Assembly (NCBI GenBank): GCA_965644295.1
Contig: CBFFRP010000095.1
Coordinates: forward strand, 1-27,287
Source of the DNA: Paraphysomonas bandaiensis
Taxonomy: Eukaryota; Chrysophyceae
Direction of reading: 5' to 3'
Length of the DNA: 27,287 nt
Shown here: positions 1 through 9,388 of the stretch, in pieces
Numbering within the stretch: position 1 is the first letter of the stretch
How the letters are laid out: each line of letters opens with the position of its first letter
Made by a program: the position numbers and the translations under genes
Notes under the pieces: model-generated
The model's input: the letters and a program-made list of their open reading frames with translations, nothing else
Databases searched by the model: none
Told to the model about the DNA's origin: nothing

Positions 1-900
1 AGCTCTGATAACCGTATAACTATCAATTATTAGAACTATCCTTACTTATGCTCTCATAACCTTAAAGAGTGACTCACACAGCAATCTTGCACTTACAAGC
101 TGGCTCTACACTTAAGCACCCATATCATACTTATCACCATCGTATCTCTACAGTTATCGTAATGCTGTCCCTGTAGTCGTACTCATCTACTACTCATCGT
201 ACCTATCTACTACTCATCGTACCTATCTACTACTCATCGTACCTCATACCCACTTACATACGTACTCACGTACTCAAGTACATACGTACACATATACCTC
301 CACCCAACAGCTACCCTACCACCGTATACTCACTGTAGTCAGGATACCCTCACCCCACGATATATGGGACTACATGCGGATTTGTCACATTCAATTAATT
401 GAAAATCAATAAATTGATACGCAGCCTGTTCTTTTGGCAGCGGATGAGTTCTAAGACTAACAGTTACAACAACTTCGGCTCCGATTCATCGGACAAAAGG
501 AAGGATTACATGCCACCCTTCGACGCTAAAAACTGACAGAAGAAAAGCAAAATAGTTCTTTCGTCAACCCAAAATAGTATACATTCTAAGAAACGGTGCC
601 CCAGAGGAGCCTACTATATACATCAAGAGGAAGAAACAGAAGAGGATTACCTTATACAGTGAATATACTTCATTTCGTCTAAGCTACCTCATACCCAATC
701 AAATTCCATAAAATAATGCATACTCTACAGATGAGACTATGAGACACCATGGGCACATATAAGCCGGGTTTGTAGAATAATCTAAGTTCGGTATATAAAG
801 CGTAAGTAAGTAAAACCATATTCCTTCATTATTATACCGCATGTCAACGAATACTAGCAAGTCTACTGCATCCAGTAGGCCTTTTTTTTCGAGCAGATAG
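1..900. other. non-coding left flank, AT-rich
   Basis: No host gene is recognisable here. The first 400 bases are degenerate and low in complexity, with many TACTCA/CGTAC-like words. A short frame opens at ATG 444, meets TGA at 534-536 and would continue in frame to a stop at 660-662. Its product is hydrophilic and matches nothing I know, so I do not call it a gene. A run of eight T lies near 882-889, just past the 3' end of the MRPS16 gene. Confidence 0.5.
185..244. repeat. 20-bp tandem repeat, 3 copies
   Basis: Three identical, adjacent copies of the 20-base unit ATCTACTACTCATCGTACCT start at 185, 205 and 225. Degenerate relatives of the unit lie on both sides. This is a small minisatellite with no visible function. 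Confidence 0.9.
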
Positions 901-944
901 TATGAATGTGTTTTTCATATGAACATCAGAACAAAATTTATATC

Positions 945-1464
945 TTAATTGATTGCTCTGTCGTCTCTCTTCTGTGCTTTTTTCTTCTCCAGTATTCTTC
1001 TGTGTTTAGCCTCCACTTTAGCCTTCACAGCAGCTCTGGCAGCAATTCTTTCCGGGTATTGTTTTGCGATGGCCGTGATCTCCTCCTCTTTCAATTTCTT
1101 AACAACCTTCCGAGGCACCTGAAAAGTTTTAGGATCAAAGGACCGGAGTGGAGGCGGTGGTAATATTCCTATTCTGCCAAATAACCAGGCGACGCGATCA
1201 GACGGCTGAGCACCAACGCTGACCCAGTATCTCACTCTTTCTGAATTCGCTGTAATTTCTTTAACCCCATCCTTGGATGGCAAGGGGTTATATGATCCAA
1301 CCTATAATTAAATAGGAAATAAAACCTCTTAATAAATCAAATATATCTTATATTACCCTCTCCAAGAATTTGCCATCTCGAGGAGCTCTGGAATCAGCCA
1401 CTACTATTCTATAAAAGGGTAGATTCCGTTGACCCATGCGCTGCAATCTGATTCTTACAACCAT
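945..1464 (-). CDS. MRPS16: mitochondrial small ribosomal subunit protein bS16m
   Basis: The product is a component of the mitochondrial ribosome small subunit, homologous to bacterial S16. Two exons on the minus strand, 1464-1357 and 1301-945, give about 154 residues. Exon 1 is exactly 36 codons and begins [12 protein letters not shown], followed by the family core [20 protein letters not shown]. Exon 2 continues [12 protein letters not shown] and contains the [19 protein letters not shown] helix region. A lysine- and arginine-rich tail follows, longer than in bacterial S16 and similar in kind to the animal protein. The start is chosen because bacterial S16 begins at this methionine. The frame stays open upstream to 1632, so a longer amino-terminal targeting extension cannot be excluded. 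The gene faces away from DRC4, leaving 426 bases between the start codons. Family assignment is secure; the start is probable. Confidence 0.93.
1302..1356 (-). other. intron of MRPS16, 55 bp
   Basis: Read on the minus strand, the intron begins GTAATA directly after the GAGAGG codons of exon 1. It ends ATTATAG directly before GTTGGATCA of exon 2. Splicing here is phase 0 and joins the conserved ...FLER and VGSYNP... parts of S16 exactly. At 55 bases it is short, consistent with a compact genome. Confidence 0.88.
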
Positions 1465-1890
1465 TATGACTGTGACGCGGTACTGATTAATAAAATATTT
1501 AACGATTCGGCAGGTGCTACTACTATGTTGCTGCTCTTTGCAGTCAGGTGCCGCCGCAAGTAAGTTACCTTCTGTGGTTGTTGATAATATATTTATGTAT
1601 TTAGACTTGTGCCATATACACTCTGTATACACTTACTTATCATAAACATTGTACCATAAGCACCACATGTACCATACAATTATGTAGGTAATGTACGTAG
1701 TATAGTGTAGTTTGTTGTAAATAGGTGTTCACTGCATTTCAGTTTGTCTGTTGAGGATTCTGTTGCCAGCAACAAATAGCAGTTACAAAATCACTTCTAC
1801 CATATGCCACATTGTTAAATGTCCAAGTAAGAGTATTGTTTGCATATCAGGTGCTATCTATCCACTTATTACGGTTTGTAGCAACTGACC
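1465..1890. promoter_or_regulatory. shared upstream region of divergent MRPS16 and DRC4
   Basis: The two host genes are transcribed away from each other, so this 426-base interval must hold both 5' untranslated regions and both promoters, possibly one bidirectional promoter. I see no convincing TATA box or other named element. The DRC4 start codon context, GACCATGCC, is close to a Kozak consensus. The call rests on gene arrangement only. Confidence 0.4.
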
Positions 1891-3321
1891 ATGCCACCAA
1901 AAGGCAAAAAAGGTAAAGCAAAGAAGGAAAGTGAGGGAGAAGAAGTTGATGCCAATAATGCCGATCAGACGGAGTGGAATTCTCTTCATGCAGATGGTGT
2001 CAGATTATATAAGTTAACGCAGAAGGAGGAGCACGACTTTAATGAATTTCAGCAACAGAGAGAGAAGCTAAATTACTTTTGGATTGTTGAAAAGAAAAAG
2101 CTTGAAGATAAGAGGGCTGAGCTCAGAAATAAGGATCGCGAGTTACAGGATTTGGAGGAAAAGCACCAAGTGGAGATAAAAATATACAAGCAACGATTGA
2201 AACATCTTCTTCAGGAACATCAAAATGAAATCACACACAAAAAGACTGAGTCAGAGCTGGCACTAAAAATGGCCCAAGATGATGATAGGGAAATTGAGGC
2301 CGATGTCAAGGAAGATAAGCGTACCTTGAATATCGAACTCAAGGAGATCGAGTTGAGTCACGAGGAGTTTATTCGTGGATTGAAACGTGAACAAGACCAA
2401 AAGATAACATTCCTGAGACACGAATTTGAACGCAAGGCTAATGAGGCACAGAAGATGTATGAAGCTCGCATGAAAAAAACGAGGGAGAGTCTGGACCGTG
2501 TCCGCAAAGACGAAATAAAATCGATTGAAGAAGCCAAGCATCTCATGATAGACAAGCTCATGGCAGAACATCAGAAAGCTTTTGCAGATATTAAGAACTA
2601 TTACAACGACATTACTCACAATAACCTTGACCTGATTAAGTCCCTTAAAGAGGAGGTGAAGGAGCTGGAAGCCGAAGAACGAAAGGACGAACTGCGTCTA
2701 AATGAGAAGATGGTGGAAAACCGGAAGCTCTCTGCTCCATTAAAGAAAATGCAAGAGGATGTAGTACGGTTGAGGTCAGAATTAGAAGCATATAGGAGCG
2801 AAAAAGAAGAAATGACGGCAGTCAAGGCACAGCTGGAGGTAGTGGAGAAGGAGTGTTCTACTGTGAACTGGGAGCATGAGGTTTTACTTCAACGTTTTGA
2901 GGGTCTAAAGAAAGAGCGGGACGAACTGCGGAAACATTTCATGTCCAGCGTCTATGATGTGAAGCAAAAGTGTGGATTTAAGAGCCTTCTGTTGGAGAAG
3001 AAACTGACTGCTGTGCAACGTGTACAAGAAGAAAAAGAGGCGCAGCTCAACGAAGTACTTGCCAGAGCCAATTTACAACCATCTGCCCTGGGTAATGTTA
3101 AAGGAAACGTGGAAGATATTTTACACTTGAAGAATGATGAGGCACGCCGATTGCAGAGCGAGGTTGCTAGAGTTCAGGCGCTACAGGAGCAACTCAGGTC
3201 AGCAGTATTTTCCAAGATGAAAGAGTATGGTCTATCACCATCGGAGCTCGGTTACACACCCCAAGTATTTTCTACGAAGACAGCAACACAAAAGGTGGCT
3301 CTATCACAGTCAGCACCTTGA
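1891..3321 (+). CDS. DRC4: dynein regulatory complex subunit 4 (growth arrest-specific protein 8)
   Basis: DRC4/GAS8 is part of the nexin-dynein regulatory complex, which links outer doublet microtubules and controls dynein in motile cilia and flagella. This intronless 476-residue product has the family's usual length (vertebrate forms are just under 480). It begins with the lysine-rich MPPKGKKGKAKK stretch. Nearly all the rest is charged coiled coil. Family landmarks are KKAELRNKDRE-like at about residues 75-86, the EKHQVEIKIYKQRLKHLL block at about 89-107, the very conserved FADIKNYYNDITHNNLDLI block at about 231-250, WEHEVLLQRF at about 328-337, and KCGFKSLLLEKKL followed by a NEVLARANL segment near 360-395. 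The C-terminus keeps the LGYTPQ (family GF/GYxP) element. Its presence implies that the organism builds motile cilia or flagella. Confidence 0.95.
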   Translation: MPPKGKKGKAKKESEGEEVDANNADQTEWNSLHADGVRLYKLTQKEEHDFNEFQQQREKLNYFWIVEKKKLEDKRAELRNKDRELQDLEEKHQVEIKIYKQRLKHLLQEHQNEITHKKTESELALKMAQDDDREIEADVKEDKRTLNIELKEIELSHEEFIRGLKREQDQKITFLRHEFERKANEAQKMYEARMKKTRESLDRVRKDEIKSIEEAKHLMIDKLMAEHQKAFADIKNYYNDITHNNLDLIKSLKEEVKELEAEERKDELRLNEKMVENRKLSAPLKKMQEDVVRLRSELEAYRSEKEEMTAVKAQLEVVEKECSTVNWEHEVLLQRFEGLKKERDELRKHFMSSVYDVKQKCGFKSLLLEKKLTAVQRVQEEKEAQLNEVLARANLQPSALGNVKGNVEDILHLKNDEARRLQSEVARVQALQEQLRSAVFSKMKEYGLSPSELGYTPQVFSTKTATQKVALSQSAP

Positions 3322-3787
3322 TGTGTGAGAAAAGTATTATATCAATAGCTTGTTGCAATATTATCTTTCTCTTGTGTGCATGCTGTATTATTTTGCTTTT
3401 GGTGTGTAAAGGCGTACTAGGTCAGCAACGGCTTCACCGCACTATTTACGTAATTTATAAGTTCTGTACAGTACGTCTGGTAGGAAAAATACCACTTTTT
3501 GCCTTAATTTCGGTCAATTTTTGTAGGAATCGATACTTTTGTATCGAATTCTAAATATCCGAAATCTAGTTCGGTAATGGCAATCGTACCAGGAGTAAGT
3601 AGTTAAGTACTCATGGTTAACTAAGTGCGGATATATCCGACTCTGATACCAGGATGGTGCAGATTAAACAATTGAACTTTATATGATGATTTGACATTAG
3701 TATATATTAAGATAAAAAACGAGACGAGGGCGAGCCCTCGCTACCCTTCATGGGGGCTCTCTCCTTAATAATTTAAATTATATTGAA
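3322..3787. other. 3' flank of DRC4, AT-rich spacer
   Basis: This holds the presumed 3' untranslated region of DRC4 and AT-rich spacer up to the copia-type insertion. A frame overlapping the DRC4 stop encodes a hydrophobic peptide with no known relative and is treated as chance. A compact GC-rich palindrome lies at 3725-3740: CGAGGGC and GCCCTCG separated by two bases, in otherwise AT-rich DNA. Confidence 0.5.
3783..3787. repeat. target site duplication TTGAA (left)
   Basis: TTGAA lies directly before the 5' LTR, and the same five bases directly follow the 3' LTR at 7951-7955. Five-base duplications are typical of Ty1/copia integrases. Confidence 0.93.
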
Positions 3788-4131
3788 TGTTGAGTTCTGC
3801 AATATGATGTGATATATATAGTGCAATTGAAGTGAGTTAACAGTGTGCAATAGGTAAAGTCAACTCATAGGTGTAACGGGTGATTATAGTTACAAAGGAA
3901 TTAAATTCAGTTACTGATGTGTGACTATACAAGATATAGAACTGACTGATGAACATATGATAAACAGGTGTTGCTGGGAACAGATGTTTCAACATATGTT
4001 ACACGAATATGTAGTGAAGTGTTCAGAATAATAATTATAATTTCTTACTTGAAAGTGCATTGTGTTCAACAGCAAGGTTACGGTTTACGTGTAGAGCAAA
4101 GTTAACTTCAGTGAAATGTCCATTGTTAACA
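3788..4131 (+). repeat. 5' LTR of the copia-type element
   Basis: 344 bp with TG...CA ends. Compared base by base with 7607-7950, I found no difference. Confidence 0.95.
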
Positions 4132-4140
4132 TGGTAGCGG
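4132..4140 (+). other. candidate primer-binding site
   Basis: TGGTAGC directly follows the LTR and matches the first bases complementary to the 3' end of initiator tRNA-Met, the usual primer of Ty1/copia elements. Beyond the seventh base the match weakens. Confidence 0.6.
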
Positions 4141-5029
4141 ATGGTAGTTCTGATGAGGCGATGGAGGACAGCAAGGTGCTGAAGTTTGACAAGTGAAACG
4201 ACACGTGTGTTGTAACGATTTGGGAGGCATGTGAACATGACGCAGATGTGTTGGAGGGTGCCAACGTATACATGGAGGCGACTCCCACATGATGATCCCA
4301 ACAAGGAAGTTTAGTCCAATCATATGCTTCTAACGCTGGTGGATAGGTTTAGAGTGAGTTGGGAATAGTACTCGAGAAGACTACAGCGGAATACCAGCTT
4401 GTAAATATTGACCAATGATATGGTCGAAATAGAGATTGATAGGCTGAAATGTATTTTCTACTAAAACTGCCTTCTACACTGAGCAGAGCAGCAGAGCAGT
4501 GCAGCTGTTCATAGTTAACGAGCAGGGAGTGCTGAACATACACATGAACAGAGACAGAGACAGAGTTCATCGGCGGAATGGTGCTAATATGTAGATGATG
4601 ATGTCTCATCTGGAGGGGAGTCCAATATGATAAATGGTGAAGTGCTTATGCCTGAAACAGTAGACCAACGAGTGTATCTAGGCAGTTGTGCCGGAAAGCA
4701 GCTATTCATGGTTAAAGATCATAGAGTGCTAGAGAGAAATATTATGAAGCAGAGCCAGGAGTCATATCTCTGACGTAGAAGGGGTCAGCAATGGAGACTC
4801 AAGGAGTAGGAAGCTTTCAACACTGGCAAAAGAGAAGGCATCAAAGTATGTGAAGATGCGGTGAAGAATATTGTCTCAGGCGGAATGCTGCGGGCACTGG
4901 TGTGTGGATTGGAACTACTTAGAGTACCGAGAATTGTAGAGTTAAACACTGGTAGAGAGGTGCTGGCTGGAGACTATGATGAGCATGGAGGAATGCCATG
5001 GGAGGCACTATATATAATATTATGACGTT
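4141..5029 (+). pseudogene. leader and degenerate gag/protease interval
   Basis: A complete copia-type element would have gag, protease and the catalytic part of integrase here. I find no intact frame. A short frame from 4131 reads a gag-like start with VLKFDK and then stops at once, which could be the remains of a gag amino terminus. An open stretch of about 230 bases around 4800-5020 is not recognisable. Two diverged copies of a GCAGCT(G/A)TTCAT(A/G)GTTAA-like phrase, near 4500-4535 and 4700-4735, hint at an old internal duplication. The identification is by position only. Confidence 0.35.
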
Positions 5030-5344
5030 TTGTATTTGCCTATTATTACGTCATCATGCCATCATGTAATGGAGGAAAATGACAAGGAGGGAAGTAAAGT
5101 TAGTGGATGTTGCCTTATGAGTGTGTTCCTGGGAGGAAAGGTGCCCGAGTTATCCTGGTTGAGGAAATGGGGGTGCAAGGCGTATGTATTAGTCCCGAAG
5201 GCCGATAGACGGAAAGTCTGGGAGGAAAAGGCACAAACAGGATATTTTGTGGGTTTCCCAGATGAGCAGATGGGGTATCAAGTGTTGATAGGAGATATAA
5301 TAGTCACGTCTGTTCATGTCCTGTTTGATGTATCAGTGCCCTAG
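5030..5344 (+). pseudogene. copia integrase C-terminal fragment
   Basis: From about residue 34 on, this 104-codon frame matches the region after the copia integrase core: LRKWGCKAYVLVPKADRRK, then TGYFVGFPDEQMGYQV, then a VHVLFD ending. In intact elements this follows the D,D,E catalytic domain and precedes the linker to RT. The catalytic domain itself is absent upstream, so this is the carboxy-terminal stump of integrase and cannot act. Confidence 0.8.
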
Positions 5345-5516
5345 AGATCGGCTGATTACTACCGAGAAATGGACTAAGCCACGGTGGCAGTGGTTCCTCA
5401 GGGAGGAGTGTTATCGACAAAACCCATGTGAAGATGGCGGCCAACTGTACAACAAGACCACGCGAATATAGATTCGGAAAGAGGTCTAACTGTGGGATAT
5501 AGATCCCTGATGTCAG

Positions 5517-5960
5517 GTGGTGAGGAGCAACTGGAAGTTAAGACTCCTATTCACATCATCGCGGATGAGTGAAGACCTTGTGACAAGAGTATCTGCTAGT
5601 TCTGGATCTCGTGACGACGGGACCAGCGGACATTTATTACAGCAGTTGACTGGGACGGTTCCATCCCCTTCTGACTTCGTAAGTGCTCCGGGAGAGGAAG
5701 CTCCATCAGATCGCTCAACTAGGGGCAGGCGCACAAGGGCTCCAAGGGTAGTGACGAATGTGTCAGTAGTAGGTGAGAAGCACGTATTACCTTCGTGTGA
5801 CGAAGTGGAGTGCAGCCTACTAGAGGAGGCAAATTCCATCTGGTGCTCGTCAGCGGGACCTAAGGTGCCTCAGACATATTCCGAATTCTTGGAGTTGCCG
5901 GAACGGAAGCAATGGAGTTCAGCCAGGCTGAATATGACGAACTGGAACGAAGGGAAGTGA
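5517..5960 (+). pseudogene. copia integrase-RT linker and start of RT domain
   Basis: A 147-codon open frame. The first 100 residues are polar and rich in S, T, R and E, with an RSTRGRRTRAPR patch, as is usual for the variable linker between integrase and RT. The last part, VPQTYSEFLELPERKQW, is the conserved entry to the copia RT domain, where a PEx..W phrase precedes the RT fingers. The frame is lost at 5958 in a short tandem duplication. Confidence 0.65.
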
Positions 5961-6085
5961 TGGAAGTTAAGCCCATACCTACCCCAGTGTCACTCCATTG
6001 ACAGCAAGACAGGCTGAGCGTGACAGACTGGAACGAAGGGAAGTAATGGAAGTTAAGCCCATCATCCCTACCCCAGTGTCACTGC
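5924..6085 (+). repeat. 86- to 89-bp imperfect tandem duplication inside the copia interior
   Basis: CAGGCTGA at 5924 recurs at 6010. CTGGAACGAAGGGAAGT and the following GGAAGTTAAGCCCAT...CTACCCCAGTGTCACT recur in the same order. The copies differ by a few substitutions and a three-base indel. The duplication interrupts the start of the RT domain and is one of several lesions in this copy. Confidence 0.85.
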
Positions 6086-6520
6086 AATTTGAATCCTGAG
6101 TATGTCTTTGCTTTGAAACGCAACAAGGAGGGTGCGATTCAACGATAGAAAGCAAGACTTGTGGTACTTGGATATGGAGGCCATGAGGTTGGTAGAGCCA
6201 ACAATTATACTCCAGTGGTAAAAGCGGTAACAGTAAGATTGCTATTAGCTATCGCGTTTGTTATGAATATGGTGGTGCATCAACTCGACGTATCTAATGC
6301 ATTCTTGTATATGCAGATATAAAAGGAGATGTGTGTATAAGTATGCAACACCAGATTTCAAATTGCCACCAGGATATTGCTTTAAACTGAAGAAAAGTTT
6401 ATATGGTCTTCGAAGCTCACCACAGTCATGATGATAATATGCTGAGAGCATGTCGAGATACGAATATTATTTTGGAAATTAAGCGACGAGTATGTGAAAG
6501 GTTTGATATTACAGATATGA
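6086..6520 (+). pseudogene. copia reverse transcriptase, broken fragment
   Basis: Translated in several frames, this shows copia RT landmarks: KARLVVLGY, then AFVMNMVVHQLDVSNAFLY (the first RT aspartate motif), then LPPGYCFKLKKSLYGLRSSPQS. An in-frame TAG sits just before KARL near 6147, and at least two frame changes follow. Directly after PQS the sequence jumps to a DDNML...ACRD phrase that looks like the remnant of the catalytic YVDD box. Roughly 40 residues that normally lie between them are missing. The enzyme is certainly dead in this copy. Confidence 0.82.
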
Positions 6521-7462
6521 ATGAGAGTGGCCAGTTTTTTGAACGTGAGAGTGACGAGAACTCCGAATTGTCTCAAACTTGACCAGACAGTGTTCATCAA
6601 AAAGATATTGGTGAAGTATGTGGATTTTCTGGGTGCAAGGGACAAGACGCGGCTATACCCACTACCTAGTGATGTCAAAGTGGGAGTGGAACATGTGCAT
6701 TCAGCTGAGGAGCAGAAGTTAGTTGATAATTTTCCCTATCGTCCACTCCTAGGAGCGTTACTCTATTTATCTATGAATACAAGGCCGGATATCTCATATG
6801 CAGTGGGAGTATTGTCACGATTCTCAACGAAAGTTAATATCACTGTATGTAAGCTCCTGATGTATTTAATGCAGTATGTACGAGGTACTACAGATAAAGG
6901 CATTCATTATAGAGGGAGAGATTTTGATCTTCATATGTTCACTGATGCTGACTGGGCAGGCGATCCGTTGACGAGGAGATCAACTTCAGGTTATGTTATG
7001 TTTGGAGCTGGTGGACCACTATCGTGGGGTTCCAAACTTCAGTCTACTGTAGCTACATCGACTATGCAAGCAGAGTGTCAATGCTTATATAATGGATTAC
7101 AGGAAATGATATGGTCTCGGGGGGTGACTGGTGAAGTAGGATTGAAAATTGACGAGCCCACACCATTATTCCTGGATAGTCAAAGTGCTCAGGATATATC
7201 GGAAAATCCAGTGCAACATCAACGATCGAAACATATTGAGATTAAGTATCATATGATTAGAGAGCATGTGGATCCCGAACAGTTTAATACAGCGAAATTA
7301 ATTCATGTGAGCAGTCGACAACAGATGGCTGATATATATACCAAGGCTTTGAGAGGTCCAATATTCATTGAACAGAGGGAGCGAAATCTTGGGGAAAAAT
7401 TTAAGACTACTGAACAAATTATCGCAGAGGTACCCAAGGTAAAGAGAGCTCGTCGTACCTAG
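6521..7462 (+). pseudogene. copia RT thumb and RNase H, intact frame without its RT
   Basis: A 313-codon open frame holds the end of RT and the RNase H domain of a copia polyprotein. It shows YRPLLGALLYLSMNTRPDISYAV, then FTDADWAGDPLTRRSTSGYV with the first RNase H acidic residues, SWGSKLQSTVATST followed by the AEC glutamate position, LFLDSQSAQDI, and the HIEIKYHMIREHV segment. The usual DALTK-like ending appears as DIYTKAL. The domain is complete to its stop at 7460-7462. It has no start of its own and lost its catalytic RT upstream, so I class it as a pseudogene even though the frame is open. Confidence 0.85.
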
Positions 7463-7597
7463 TTAGGTGTTACTGAATGGTGGGAGCTAGCTATACCAGC
7501 GGAGTCATACGTCCACCAGTGTCCTATGAGGTTCGGTGGTTGCGTATCCGATAGCAATGTTCTTCACAAATTTTAGAATGATTAACTACATCCAATT

Positions 7598-7606
7598 GAG
7601 TGGGAG
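7598..7606 (+). other. polypurine tract of the copia-type element
   Basis: GAGTGGGAG directly precedes the TGTTGAG start of the 3' LTR. This is the expected position and composition for the plus-strand primer of reverse transcription. Confidence 0.85.
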
Positions 7607-7950
7607 TGTTGAGTTCTGCAATATGATGTGATATATATAGTGCAATTGAAGTGAGTTAACAGTGTGCAATAGGTAAAGTCAACTCATAGGTGTAACGGGT
7701 GATTATAGTTACAAAGGAATTAAATTCAGTTACTGATGTGTGACTATACAAGATATAGAACTGACTGATGAACATATGATAAACAGGTGTTGCTGGGAAC
7801 AGATGTTTCAACATATGTTACACGAATATGTAGTGAAGTGTTCAGAATAATAATTATAATTTCTTACTTGAAAGTGCATTGTGTTCAACAGCAAGGTTAC
7901 GGTTTACGTGTAGAGCAAAGTTAACTTCAGTGAAATGTCCATTGTTAACA
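7607..7950 (+). repeat. 3' LTR of the copia-type element
   Basis: 344 bp, identical to the 5' LTR at 3788-4131 by direct comparison, ending GTTAACA and followed by the TTGAA duplication. Confidence 0.95.
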
Positions 7951-7955
7951 TTGAA
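7951..7955. repeat. target site duplication TTGAA (right)
   Basis: The second copy of the five-base duplication, matching 3783-3787. Confidence 0.93.
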
Positions 7956-9388
7956 AGTTTTATTATTTAGCAATAGGCGTTAAAAATCTGCACTAATGTA
8001 GTGGATATTTGAATGCTAGACAGACTATTTAGACCTCTACCCATAACTAATCAGCACAGACTCTAATATCCTACTATTTAGCGCTACAGAAGCTGCTTGT
8101 GCGTCGCCGCAATCACCAAGGTGTGACCACTTCCGTCCTTATAATTTATATTTACAAGCTTGTAAATGTTCTCTCCATGGTAACTTCAATGCAGATTTAA
8201 GCTTAGTAATAATAATAAGAATGTTGTGATTACTAGAGTGTAAAGTGATGTAACGACTACGGGTGATTGAGCCTCGCTATCACGACTAACATTGCTGGTC
8301 TTATCATCCCTCTGTCCATGTGCACAGGTGATGTAGGGTAGGAGTAGCCTTCTTACAACACTCAACACTTAAATTTACTCTTCTTACTTTTAACTTCGCT
8401 ACTTCTTAACTTTCAACTCAACTACAATAATATCAACTCTCTACCATATATATTATCTAAAAATCCACAATATCCTTCTACCTATAATATCCCCATATAT
8501 AGTTAATTTTAGAAGCGGTTTCTCAGCCATAAATTGCTAGTTTTCTACTTCCAGAAATAATCATATAGAAATCTCTTAACACCCTGCTATCTACTCCTAT
8601 ATCATTCTACAGAAAATACCTACGTATACCATCATAATACTGTACGGGTTACCATAATCGTCCGTTACATCCGTATATAGGGATAGTCACGGTACACTCC
8701 AACCCTGTATCTGGCCTTAATACTCGTATCTTCTAATCTAATCATAACTACCATCATCTACATCTAATCTCATCTCATCTCATATTTCATACTACAACCT
8801 ACATAATAACTTTATTTTATTCTTAAAAGTTGGTGTGATTTCACCAGCAGGTTTCATAATATAATATATGGAAAAGTGTTATATTATAATATATTATGTA
8901 CTTATTTGAAGACTAGGGCTATTTAGTTGTTGTATATTTTCAATTTTAATTAATATAATAATATTTTTAAAATATTACGAAATATTGTATTATAATACTA
9001 TAATTGTTACTTTTCATATAAATCTACTGTAATAATACTTCTTGTAAAAATCTCACATCAACGTAACTATATATATTATACACATACAACACAATAACAT
9101 ATTTATGATTAGATACTATATATATAATATATATTACTATAAATGAAACACAGTGTGTAGTTTCTAGCTACTTATGGTAGGTTAAAAGCTTACATAAAAT
9201 AAATGCCTTTGAAGCACTAAGCTTTCGTAGTAACAGTCCTTTCTACTGCATCATGACAGACAGACTGATACACACACATACATTCGAATGCTGCAGAGCT
9301 GATACCACACTCAGATGACACTCTTTCTATGTGGTTCACAGTTGCAGGCTTATAACTACCTTCCAGGAAGATCACATCATGTATCTTC
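7956..9388. other. AT-rich non-coding spacer
   Basis: I see no gene here. The stretch 8380-8800 is a degenerate TCAT/CTAC-rich sequence with a short (CTCAT)n-like run near 8765-8785, similar in style to bases 1-400. From 8820 to about 9180 the DNA is extremely AT-rich, with imperfect inverted repeats of ATAATATAATATAT type around 8857-8900. Nothing supports an RNA gene. Confidence 0.5.

Larger units (their letters stand above)
3788..7950 (+). mobile_element. Ty1/copia-type LTR retrotransposon, complete ends, defective interior
   Basis: The element is bounded by two 344-bp LTRs that begin TGTTGAG and end GTTAACA, flanked by a perfect five-base duplication. The sequence next to the 5' LTR starts TGGTAGC, the expected start of an initiator-tRNA-Met primer site. 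The 3' LTR is preceded by the purine-rich tract GAGTGGGAG. The interior is only about 3.5 kb. It keeps, in copia order, the end of integrase, the connecting region, part of reverse transcriptase and RNase H. Catalytic integrase, protease and most of gag are missing or unrecognisable, and the RT region carries stops, frame changes and a deletion. The order integrase before RT identifies the Ty1/copia type. It cannot make its own proteins, so the insertion was probably powered by another copy. Confidence 0.92.

Noticed and set aside
444-662. Short frame interrupted by one TGA
   Set aside because: The product is hydrophilic and matches nothing. An interrupted frame of this size can occur by chance, and no splice signals support it.
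3318-3554. ORF overlapping the DRC4 stop with a hydrophobic product
   Set aside because: It begins with TTG in the 3' flank, has no recognisable motif and is biased by the T-rich sequence.
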